Assembly: GCF_009770985.1 (NCBI RefSeq)
Contig: NZ_WSRW01000002.1
Location: 1,509,952 to 1,543,143 of the forward strand
DNA: 33,192 bases
Source: Mucilaginibacter lacusdianchii
GTDB taxonomy: Bacteria > Bacteroidota > Bacteroidia > Sphingobacteriales > Sphingobacteriaceae
Direction: 5' to 3'
The notes beneath the pieces are model-generated. The model was not told where the DNA came from. It did no database searches and saw only the letters and a program-made list of their open reading frames with translations. Each line of letters starts with the position of its first letter. The stretch's first letter is position 1. Both the position numbers and the translations under genes were made by a program. Below are positions 15,885-23,073 of this stretch, in pieces.

Positions 15885-16619
15885 TTAGTGTTTAATGATT
15901 AAATCAATGGTAATGCCTAAAATCAAGATGACGATGCTAAACGTAAGCATTCCTAATAGGTAAGCGGCAAAAGCCTTTAAGTAACGCCCTATCTTTTTGC
16001 CACTGTTAAAAAAATCACCTATGGCCCAGGCGGAGTAAGCCAGGCTGATGACCGCTGAGAAAGCCATAGTTTTATAAGTCGTTATTCCCTCGATAACCGC
16101 AAATACCGAGAATATCAGCATACCCATGCCCATTACAAAACATAGCAATATCAATATTTCAAAAAAGTTATACTTACTCTTTTTAAAAAACAGGGTTAGC
16201 CATAGTGCTATAAATATACCCATAAGTATATTGGCGTATCCATAATGGCTTTGTACCCACGCATTAATGGAGCTGGTAGCCAAGTTATTCTTATCACGCA
16301 CAGTGATATACCCTTCTTCCAGATGAAAAAAATGACTGACAATCGTGTACAGTAATGATGACAGGATGATAAAAATAATAGGTTTAACCAGCCTGCTCCT
16401 GTTTTGAGTAACAAATGCGCGCACACTTTTGCCAGGACTTATCAATAACTCTTTAATGGTATAGAGTATTCCTTTTTCAAAGTGCAATACGTGCAATACT
16501 TCGTGCTGGATGTAATGCCCGTCTATACGGTTAAGTTTAGCCGGATGGCCGCATTGCGGGCAATAATTGTAAGCTATCTCGGTATTGCAGTGGCCGCAAT
16601 TTATGGTTTCTACAAGCAT
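15885..16619 (-). CDS. DUF3667 membrane protein with zinc ribbon
   Basis: This integral membrane protein of 244 residues has an N-terminal CGHC...CPQCGH zinc ribbon (Cys8, Cys11, Cys20, Cys23), then the DUF3667 signature region HYIQHEVLHVLHFEKGILYTIKELLISPGKSVR and about five to six transmembrane helices (IIFIILSSLLYTIV, ILMGIFIALWLTLFF, ILILLCFVMGMGMLIF, and the last ending the protein). The family is frequent in Bacteroidota and its function is unknown. The start at ATG 16619 (MLVETINCGHC) fits the family; the longer in-frame start at 16706 adds residues unlike it. It sits among pseudogenes on the right of the tRNA and has no operon partner. Confidence 0.85.
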   Translation of the reverse strand: MLVETINCGHCNTEIAYNYCPQCGHPAKLNRIDGHYIQHEVLHVLHFEKGILYTIKELLISPGKSVRAFVTQNRSRLVKPIIFIILSSLLYTIVSHFFHLEEGYITVRDKNNLATSSINAWVQSHYGYANILMGIFIALWLTLFFKKSKYNFFEILILLCFVMGMGMLIFSVFAVIEGITTYKTMAFSAVISLAYSAWAIGDFFNSGKKIGRYLKAFAAYLLGMLTFSIVILILGITIDLIIKH

Positions 16620-16725
16620 AAGGTTATGAATAGTACTGCAAAAATTAAAAAAGGAATGCGCTTGCCAACTACACTTTAGTGTAGATTTGACATACCTATT
16701 CGCCAATCAACACTGACCGTAAAAC

Positions 16726-17060
16726 CGTACTATTTACCCGCAACATAAAATATTTCAGGTAGCCAAGGCTAATCATCTGCAATAGCACGATTACCTGGAA
16801 ACCATCAAAGCATATGCCCGCCTCACTTAAGAAAGTATATATGTAATTGATGATGAATAAATGGATTTTGAATACGTATCAGGCAATCCGCTGTTCTTTG
16901 AGCAGACATACGGCCGGGCAAATAATAGATTTAAGCTACGAATTCTACTTTAAAAATGTCCCCAAGCCTAATCTGTAAATGATGGATATCATTAACCAGG
17001 CTGGGTTTAATTTTATTGATAAGATCTCCCTTATCAATAAACGTTCGTTTTCTGATAAGG
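16726..17060 (+). pseudogene. LuxR-type regulator, N-terminal PAS-like part, multiply broken
   Basis: Reading from 16726 gives HDYLETIKAYARLT, stop, ESIYVIDDE, stop, MDFEYVSGNPLFF. After a +1 shift near 16925 comes DLSYEFYFKNVPKPNL, stop, then MMDIINQAGFNFIDKISL. This order (HDYLE, SIYVID, F-YVS-NPLF, YFKNVP, INQAGFNF) matches my memory of the N-terminal sensory half of a common Sphingobacteriaceae LuxR-family regulator. Four in-frame stops and a frameshift show decay rather than error. No LuxR HTH follows downstream, so the C-terminal half has been deleted. Confidence 0.6.
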
Positions 17061-17394
17061 CACTTAGTGTATCAAATGCCCCCTGTTAGCTAGGGAAATT
17101 TGACTCAATAAGCGATAAAATTATAAAGAAAACGGTCATTTGTTTAACAATTGCTGTTTGTCTAAAGTAAAAGCTATTAACAATTTAAAAACTAGCAAAT
17201 AACTGATTAATACTACACAAACACCGTTTCCCCCCTATCTGCTTACCACAATAGTGTTACCGTTAAAAGTTAATCAAAACGTTTTATCCATTACTGTTCA
17301 CAGTTGTAATTTACAAAACCATGTCCCTATAACTCGTGTCCTTTGTTATTCTTACATTAATTAGTGTTAAAATACACTTTTATGTGAAAGTTTG

Positions 17395-17402
17395 TATATT
17401 TG
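17395..17402 (+). promoter_or_regulatory. -7 promoter box at the TetR gene start
   Basis: TATATTTG is an exact TAnnTTTG match ending one base before ATG 17404. A transcript would start at or next to the start codon, so the message may be leaderless. No -33 TTTG is evident. Confidence 0.45.
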
Positions 17403-17403
17403 T

Positions 17404-17961
17404 ATGATGAAGGATAAAAGACAGGATATTATTGACGCAGCCATCATTGTATTGAATAGTGACTTTTCTGCCGGATTGGACTTGATTGCAGAAAGGGCCG
17501 GTGTTCATAAACGCACTTTGCACTTACATTTTAAAAGCCGTCAGGAACTGATTGATAGCTGTAAACAGGATATGATGATCACCTGTCAACAAGCCATGAC
17601 GGATGCCTACGAAGCGTCAACTATACCCACAAAGCAATTGGAACTTATGCTTTATGCAGGGATTGACTGCGGAGCAAAATATGCTTTCCTAAATAAACTA
17701 TATGGCAGGGGTGCTTATTCGCAGGTTGCTGATGAGGAAAAAAACGGGACGTTCGATACCATTAAACACCGATGGTTTAAAATCATTGAGCAGCTACAGC
17801 AAGAGCAAATCATTAATCATCAGCTTTCCATTGCCTGGATATATACACTTTTTGGTGGCATGATCACCAATACCATTGATGCCGCAACATCAGGCGATGT
17901 CGCCCCCAATGACATTAAATCTTTTGCGTGGTATTCCTTTAGCAGAAGTATCGGCTTATAA
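17404..17961 (+). CDS. TetR/AcrR family transcriptional regulator
   Basis: This is a DNA-binding repressor-type protein of about 185 residues. The N-terminal helices MKDKRQDIIDAAIIVLNSDF lead into the helix-turn-helix LDLIAERAGVHKRTLHLHFKSRQELI, the classic TetR pattern with LH-HFKS in the recognition helix. The remainder is the helical ligand-binding and dimer part. ATG 17404 and ATG 17407 are both possible starts; an in-frame start at 17392 lies inside the promoter box and is rejected. An alpha/beta hydrolase gene follows after 29 bases, so the regulator probably controls itself and that enzyme. The ligand is unknown. Confidence 0.88.
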   Translation: MMKDKRQDIIDAAIIVLNSDFSAGLDLIAERAGVHKRTLHLHFKSRQELIDSCKQDMMITCQQAMTDAYEASTIPTKQLELMLYAGIDCGAKYAFLNKLYGRGAYSQVADEEKNGTFDTIKHRWFKIIEQLQQEQIINHQLSIAWIYTLFGGMITNTIDAATSGDVAPNDIKSFAWYSFSRSIGL

Positions 17962-17990
17962 CTAATAATTAAAATATCAATCAAATCATC

Positions 17991-18872
17991 ATGATATCAT
18001 CAACCGACGAACAATTAACCAGTCAGCTTTCTGGCTTTACCAACCAGTACATAGATGTTAACGGCACCACGCTTCATGTGGTAGAAGGTGGCCAAGGTGA
18101 ACCATTATTGCTGTTGCCCGGATGGCCGCAAACGTGGTGGGCTTATCACAAGGTCATGCCAGCACTGGCGGCTCACTTTAAAGTGTTAGCGATAGATGTA
18201 CGAGGTATGGGTAGTTCTGCAAAGCCGGAAAGCGGCTACGATAAAAAGAATATGGCACTGGACGTTTATGAACTTATTAAGCATTATAGCTTTGATCAGG
18301 TTAGCGTTGCCGGTCATGATATCAGTGCTACCATAGTTCATAGCTTGGCCGCACAATATCCACAAGCAATCAAAAAGGCAATTTTTATCGATACACCACC
18401 GATTGATGAGAATATTCACCGCCTGCCAATGCTGCCTCCATTTGGAAACACCGCTCCTATTTATCCATGGTGGCTAAGCTTTAACCAAGTAGAAGACTTA
18501 CCTGAAAAATTACTGGAAGGCAGAAGCAGAATTTTACTTGATTACCTGTTTGACAACATGACGGCTGACAGAAGTAGCCTATCAGCTGCGGATCGTTTGG
18601 TATACAGCACCTGCTATGATCGGGCAGAAAGTATCCGCGCAGCAAATAAGTGGTACCAGGCATTTCCGCAGGATGTGGTTGATAGTAGATCTTATAGAAA
18701 GCTAACCATGCCTGTATTGGGTATAACCAGTCATGGAAACACCATGCTGGATCATGCTTTACCGATGATCGCTGAAAATTTCATCGTTCGCCAGATCACC
18801 GGTTCAGGGCATTTCATCATGGAAGAGAAACCGAATGAAGTAATTGAGGCGCTGAAAGATTTTCTGTTGTAA
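17991..18872 (+). CDS. Alpha/beta hydrolase (epoxide hydrolase/dehalogenase-like)
   Basis: This 293-residue alpha/beta-hydrolase-fold enzyme has the oxyanion element PGWPQTW at about 43-49. The nucleophile elbow is GHDISA with Asp110, which puts it with epoxide hydrolases, haloalkane dehalogenases and fluoroacetate dehalogenases rather than Ser esterases. The catalytic His274 sits in GSGHFIMEEKP. A helical cap lies at about 140-225, containing WWLSFNQ. Which substrate class it uses cannot be told without the cap residues. It lacks a signal peptide, so it is cytoplasmic. It lies 29 bases after the TetR regulator and is likely co-transcribed and induced by its substrate. No terminator follows directly. 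Confidence 0.88.
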   Translation: MISSTDEQLTSQLSGFTNQYIDVNGTTLHVVEGGQGEPLLLLPGWPQTWWAYHKVMPALAAHFKVLAIDVRGMGSSAKPESGYDKKNMALDVYELIKHYSFDQVSVAGHDISATIVHSLAAQYPQAIKKAIFIDTPPIDENIHRLPMLPPFGNTAPIYPWWLSFNQVEDLPEKLLEGRSRILLDYLFDNMTADRSSLSAADRLVYSTCYDRAESIRAANKWYQAFPQDVVDSRSYRKLTMPVLGITSHGNTMLDHALPMIAENFIVRQITGSGHFIMEEKPNEVIEALKDFLL

Positions 18873-18896
18873 ACCATTCATTGCTATTAATGCAAC

Positions 18897-19003
18897 TAAA
18901 GGAAAATTTGTTAGAAAAGATGAGGGTGTAAGTAAACAAATTTCATATATGCTTTGAAATTACGCCAGAGCATATATGAGTTTTCCATTTAAAGGAAAAT
19001 TTG
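18897..19003. repeat. Direct repeats flanking a hairpin
   Basis: TAAAGGAAAATTTG occurs at 18897-18910 and 18990-19003. Between them CATATATGCT (18944-18953) and AGCATATATG (18969-18978) form a 10-bp stem with a 15-base loop. The second repeat overlaps the dyad TTTTCC/GGAAAA (18981-18999). It may be the footprint of a small mobile element or a post-transcriptional structure after the hydrolase gene. Confidence 0.45.
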
Positions 19004-19093
19004 ATGGCTGCCTAACAGAATAAAAATAAACGTATTTTATTAGGAAGAACTGGTAGAATTGTTATCACTAAATCTTCCTTTTTAAATAAGATT

Positions 19094-19127
19094 AGGCTCT
19101 TACAATTCATTTTGCAGGAGCCTTTTT
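19094..19127 (+). terminator. Terminator-like hairpin
   Basis: AGGCTC (19094-19099) pairs with GAGCCT (19118-19123), with an 18-base loop, and the stem runs into a stretch of T. The large loop makes it weaker than the other terminators here. It would end transcription from the TetR/hydrolase operon, some 220 bases upstream. Confidence 0.45.
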
Positions 19128-19353
19128 CGTTTTTAAAGCATTTTTAAAGACTTCAACAACAACTCCCTAATTTTAAGGCAATTCCATTCTACAAAAAAGT
19201 ATTTTATGAAAGCATCAGTGACTCCATAGTAGAGTTGTGGTCTAAGCGTATCGCGTACTCTGCTTTGCATAAAACCTTCAACTGTTACGCATATAGTAAA
19301 TAAAACAGATACTATAAGTAAGGCTGGCTATATCAATGCCGTACAGAAAGTAA

Positions 19354-19383
19354 TTTCCACCCTATCTAATCTTATTATATTTG
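19354..19383 (+). promoter_or_regulatory. Promoter of the glycosyltransferase gene
   Basis: TATATTTG (19376-19383) is an exact -7 match with TTTC (19354-19357) 18 bases upstream. Transcription near 19388 gives a leader of about 87 bases before the ATG at 19475. Confidence 0.6.
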
Positions 19384-19421
19384 TAGGATAAAAGATTATT
19401 ATATAAAAAGCATTAATTATA

Positions 19422-19463
19422 AGTTGTTTTGTATGTTGACCTACCAGAAATATCAAAACAACT
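19422..19463 (+). promoter_or_regulatory. Leader hairpin before the glycosyltransferase gene
   Basis: AGTTGTTTTG (19422-19431) and CAAAACAACT (19454-19463) are perfect 10-base inverted repeats with a 22-base spacer. They lie inside the predicted 5' leader and end 11 bases before the start codon. They could fold over the translation start region or act as an operator. Confidence 0.4.
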
Positions 19464-19474
19464 AAATCAACCCA

Positions 19475-20284
19475 ATGGAATCTATTGATTTTGCAATCAA
19501 AGAGTATGATTACCAACCGAAGTTCAGATACTCTATATGTACTCTTGTTACTGATATCAACGAGTATAATGAAATGTATACATCTTTTACTAAAGCTGGT
19601 TTTAGTAAAGAAATTTGCGAATTTCGCTACATTGACAACATTGGTTCCAATAATTTTGATGCTTATAAAGGTCTGAATCTGTTTTTACAAAATGCAAATG
19701 CGGAATTTATCATAATTTGTCATCAAGACATTTTATTGAATTTTGATAAAATAGAAGTTCTGGAGAAACGTATAGAAGAAATAACTGCTATAGATAAAAA
19801 CTGGGCTATATTAAGTAACGCAGGAGGCATAGAAAACGACCTTTATCAAAGATATACTCTTAACGTAGCTTATCCTGATGGTAAATATGATAGGATAGGA
19901 AAGTTTCCGCAAAAAGTAGTAAGTGTTGATGAAAACTTCATTCTCGTGAAAAGATCAGCAAACTTAGCTTTGTCTTATAACCTTAAAGGTTTCCATTTTT
20001 ATGGCACAGATTTGTGTTTGATAGCAGAGCTTTTAGGTTATAGTGCTTATGTGATTGATTTTAAAGTTACTCACAAAAGTTATGGCACGCCTAACGAGAG
20101 TTACTACAACATTTTACAAACACTTACTCAAAAGTACCGTCATTTTATGCGAAATAGGTATATAGTTACAACAATTGCAGATTTTTACTTATCAGCATCA
20201 AACCTCCAAACAACAATAGCCGAAACTAAACTTGGCAAAAAGGTATCAAGAAAGCTTGCGAAAATTAAGCATAAGAATAATTGA
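19475..20284 (+). CDS. Glycosyltransferase family 2-like (GT-A fold, StrF type)
   Basis: This 269-residue protein looks like a nucleotide-sugar glycosyltransferase of the GT2-like PF13712 (StrF) type. An N-terminal beta/alpha part opens FRYSICTLVTDINEYNEM. The motif IICHQDILLNF (about 80-90) has the Asp of the metal/nucleotide site (H-Q-D85). Later FHFYGTDLCLIAELLGYSAYVID resembles the acceptor-side D-L motif. The C-terminus is basic (KKVSRKLAKIKHKNN). Codon use is more AT-rich than the neighbouring genes and no polysaccharide cluster surrounds it, so it looks like an isolated, acquired gene. The sugar and acceptor are unknown. Confidence 0.72.
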   Translation: MESIDFAIKEYDYQPKFRYSICTLVTDINEYNEMYTSFTKAGFSKEICEFRYIDNIGSNNFDAYKGLNLFLQNANAEFIIICHQDILLNFDKIEVLEKRIEEITAIDKNWAILSNAGGIENDLYQRYTLNVAYPDGKYDRIGKFPQKVVSVDENFILVKRSANLALSYNLKGFHFYGTDLCLIAELLGYSAYVIDFKVTHKSYGTPNESYYNILQTLTQKYRHFMRNRYIVTTIADFYLSASNLQTTIAETKLGKKVSRKLAKIKHKNN

Positions 20285-20577
20285 ATTTCTATATAGGCAA
20301 CAACTTCATTCATTGAGTGCTGCAAAAGCTTCAATTGCTACGCGCACCTACAATGGTATTGGTTTTAGCAGAACAATTAGATATAATTATCAACTAAAGC
20401 TGTCACACATTAAGAATTCTTATTCTGGATAATGATCTTATAGATGGTACAACTGATACAGGAATAGGCTAATAACCTTTTTACCCTCAAACCCTCTTCT
20501 TCATTTCTTTTGGTTGTCAGTGTGATAAGGCTCTTTCCAAATCCGTTTGCAGATATGCATTGGTTAAGTGCGATTGA

Positions 20578-22077
20578 TTACGCAGACTCACCATTTTTTA
20601 TAACCCCAATAACCACTTCATAAGCTGTCTTTTTTTCCCAACGCGCTATCAACCATGCAATGAAGCTTAGCGTGAAGATATCGTTATTTTCTGCCTTGTT
20701 CAGCAGGCTTAAGACAGACTTTTTATACGCCGCTTCAAAAATCACATCAGGCTTTAACAGGTGTTTTTCAACCAGTTTCAGAAACAACAGCACACGTTCC
20801 TCCGAAGTTTTCAGCAGATACTTTTTATATCGCCGCCGAAAGCTGTTGAGCCGTGACATGGCCAGTTCAATGTTGCCAAACTGTGCCTGAACTAAAACTT
20901 CCATCAGGTTTTTTCGAATAGTCCATAACATACCCATTTTCTTTTCATACCAAGCATCAGTGCGTGTTAATAAAGTAAACTGTTTCAAACTTTCCCGATC
21001 ATTGCGCAAGGCTAAAAACATGGCGAGACATATTCGTATATCTTCAATATCTTCTGCCTTATAGGCATTTTTTGTAACAGAGAGCGATTCCCGTAATAAT
21101 GCAATTGCATTTTCAGCAGAACCCATATAAAACTGATTAAGCGCAGAAAGCAGGTGATAACGTAGATAAAACAGGGTATAATAGCGATTATCTGTTAACA
21201 TCAAATCCATCATCTCTTGAAGATAGGACGAACTTTTTGAAAACTCCCTTTGCCGCAGGTGAAAGTTTGCCAAAAAGTACAGAATGGATATATGGTAAAA
21301 AAGATAAGATTGTTTATGATTTGTCGGGTTCTGTATAAAGCTGTTGGTTCGGTTAATATAGCGCTCTATCAATCCATAATTTTGCTGTATGGCGGCGTAT
21401 TCATTGGCAATAAAAAGAATCTGGTAAACAGATTTATAGGTCATCAGGTCTTGCACAGAAATCTTGTATTTCCGGATGGTAGCCATCATCAACCTTGTCA
21501 AATTAACTACCTTGCCTTCCAGATGTATCTCTTGCAGTTCCTTCCTCAAAAAAGCATAAGCCATATTGAGTTTAGCCTCGCGTTGCATGTGCAACTGGTT
21601 CTGTAAAAAGCGTACGGTCAAAGCTTCAAAATTATCTGCTCCCGGTAAGTGAGCATACTGCAGCTTCAACAGCAAAAGTTCATTCAGTATATTAAACTGT
21701 TCTAATTGATTAGCCAGCCGTTCGGCTTTATCCAAACATTTGAACGCTATCTTAGTCACATCATTTTCAAGCAAAAAACGCCCCGCAACCAGCAAGCGCA
21801 GTGCGTCGTAAGTATCAGAATGATTGCTTTCAAACGTTTTTTGCGATAAATATAACAGCAGGTTGTCCTGCAGTCTTTTACGCAATGCATGATAGGCATC
21901 TTTATTTATTTTTGATTGGTAAAGCTTATTTAAGCCAGCTATATCGTCAGTTTCTATCAAATCCAGTAACTGTAAGTTTTTCACATCATGCCTTTTATTC
22001 TTGCGTTGTAAAAACTGTTTAAAAAGCTTTTTATCATTGTTAGTAAGCAGACCAGCCAATTCTGAGAGTGAGTCCAT
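20578..22077 (-). CDS. Large helical (TPR-like) protein of unknown function
   Basis: I do not recognise this 499-residue protein. It starts MDSLSELAGLLTNNDKKLFKQFLQRKNKRHD at ATG 22077; an in-frame ATG at 22137 would add a Tyr/Leu-rich stretch encoded by the AT-rich promoter DNA, so it is rejected. The whole chain is predicted helical with Leu/Ala-rich amphipathic repeats such as KCLDKAERLANQLEQFNILNELLLLKLQYAHL and YLRYHLLSALNQFYMGSAENAIALLRESL, like TPR or TPR-like scaffolds. There is no signal peptide or membrane helix. It is divergent from yiaA across 131 bases, which may mean shared control. It ends with KNGESA. Confidence 0.75.
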   Translation of the reverse strand: MDSLSELAGLLTNNDKKLFKQFLQRKNKRHDVKNLQLLDLIETDDIAGLNKLYQSKINKDAYHALRKRLQDNLLLYLSQKTFESNHSDTYDALRLLVAGRFLLENDVTKIAFKCLDKAERLANQLEQFNILNELLLLKLQYAHLPGADNFEALTVRFLQNQLHMQREAKLNMAYAFLRKELQEIHLEGKVVNLTRLMMATIRKYKISVQDLMTYKSVYQILFIANEYAAIQQNYGLIERYINRTNSFIQNPTNHKQSYLFYHISILYFLANFHLRQREFSKSSSYLQEMMDLMLTDNRYYTLFYLRYHLLSALNQFYMGSAENAIALLRESLSVTKNAYKAEDIEDIRICLAMFLALRNDRESLKQFTLLTRTDAWYEKKMGMLWTIRKNLMEVLVQAQFGNIELAMSRLNSFRRRYKKYLLKTSEERVLLFLKLVEKHLLKPDVIFEAAYKKSVLSLLNKAENNDIFTLSFIAWLIARWEKKTAYEVVIGVIKNGESA

Positions 22078-22208
22078 AAGGATATAATAGTATATATAAA
22101 GATATAATAAAACAAAATATATCGTCAGTATTTCCACAAATCTGTGTTTTTTCGGCCTGCTATACTCTCCATATTTGCTTCCATATTAATCATTAGAACA
22201 AAACAAAC

Positions 22209-22676
22209 ATGGAACCGCTACAACACAAAACAGACGAAAACTTATCATTTGCAAAACACAGCGAAAATGCCAGAAATCCATTTAAACCTACTGCTGCATT
22301 TATTGGGGCATCTTGGTTTGCTTTATTAGCCGGAACAACAGGATATTGCATCGGCTTGTGGAATGCCGGCATGCAACTGAACGAAAAAGGATATTATTTC
22401 ACTATTTTATTGTTTGGCTTATTTGCCGTGATATCTGTACAAAAAATTGTAAGGGACCGGGCCGAAGGACTTGCCGTTACAGACTTGTACTATGGCTTAA
22501 GCTGGTTTGCCACTATTTCAGCGATACTACTGTTAACAATTGGCCTTTGGAATGCAGATCTTGCCCGTAGCGAAAAAGGCTTTTATGCCATGGCCTTTTG
22601 CTTAAGCATGTTTTCGGCCATTGCTGTACAAAAGAACACCCGCGATGCCAAGCTGATTGGCGATAAAGAACTGTAA
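22209..22676 (+). CDS. yiaA: YiaA/YiaB-type inner-membrane protein
   Basis: This is a 155-residue inner-membrane protein with two tandem YiaAB domains, each of two transmembrane helices. The first contains SWFALLAGTTGYCIGLWNAGMQLNEKGYYFTILLFGLFAVISVQKIVRD; the second contains SWFATISAILLLTIGLWNADLARSEKGFYAMAFCLSMFSAIAVQKNTRDA. The repeated pattern GLWNA-(x)n-L-EKG-Y and VQK--RD matches Escherichia coli YiaA closely. The role of the family is unknown. The first 30 residues are polar. It is divergent from the large helical protein and is followed by a 397-base gap. Confidence 0.93.
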   Translation: MEPLQHKTDENLSFAKHSENARNPFKPTAAFIGASWFALLAGTTGYCIGLWNAGMQLNEKGYYFTILLFGLFAVISVQKIVRDRAEGLAVTDLYYGLSWFATISAILLLTIGLWNADLARSEKGFYAMAFCLSMFSAIAVQKNTRDAKLIGDKEL

Positions 22677-23073
22677 CGTAGCGGTTGCTGCCTCGCAGTG
22701 CGTTGCTTAGCAAGCCTGCGGGGTTATTTTATACATTGCTGCTTTATTCAATAATATACCAGTTCGGTTTAAGCAGATCTTACATAGTGATGTAATCCAT
22801 TACTATGTTGTGAATTATCTTAAATTACTTGTTGAATGATTTGAGAAATGCCCAGCAAAGAGCTACTAATAAATGAGAAAGCCTTAGGTCGAAAGATTTA
22901 AGGCTTTCTCATTTATTAGTAGCATATGAGTGTTTTAACCCTATTTAATGAAGCTTATTTTGAGCCGGTTCCTTAATTGGAAGCGGCGCTAGTGATTTAT
23001 AAAGATGTATCTTAGAACCAAGATTTTATTTACGATTAGCAAAGCTTTTTAACCTAAACACCAGCAAGCTTTT
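22677..23073. other. Intergenic region with a long perfect hairpin
   Basis: No gene is supported between yiaA and the serine hydrolase. It contains a G/C-richer imperfect dyad just after yiaA (about 22685-22725) and the 29-bp perfect hairpin at 22862-22923. The remainder up to 23073 shows no promoter I can name. Confidence 0.5.
22862..22923. repeat. 29-bp perfect hairpin related to the tRNA-Met 3' flank
   Basis: Left arm 22862-22890, loop GAAA 22891-22894, right arm 22895-22923; all 29 positions pair, some as G-U. The core (GCCTT, two purines, GTCGAAAGATTT, purine, AGGC) matches the tRNA-Met terminator, and the outer GCTACTAAT equals the bases that close the tRNA and begin its flank. It may be a strong bidirectional terminator of a repeated type, or a scar of integration. 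Confidence 0.6.

Larger units (their letters stand above)
16620..17403. other. Intergenic stretch with a decayed regulator gene
   Basis: Between the DUF3667 gene and the TetR gene there is no intact gene. 16726-17060 is a broken regulator gene; 17061-17390 is AT-rich and featureless apart from the -7 box at its end. Confidence 0.55.
18873..19474. other. Intergenic region with repeats, a terminator-like hairpin and a promoter
   Basis: No gene is supported. It contains 14-base direct repeats around a hairpin (18897-19003), a terminator-like stem (19094-19127), and near the right end the glycosyltransferase promoter and leader hairpin. The stretch 19128-19353 shows nothing. Confidence 0.55.

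Noticed and set aside
21250..21606. Plus-strand frame of 118 codons
   Set aside because: It is antisense to the large helical protein; no family-like features and no promoter.
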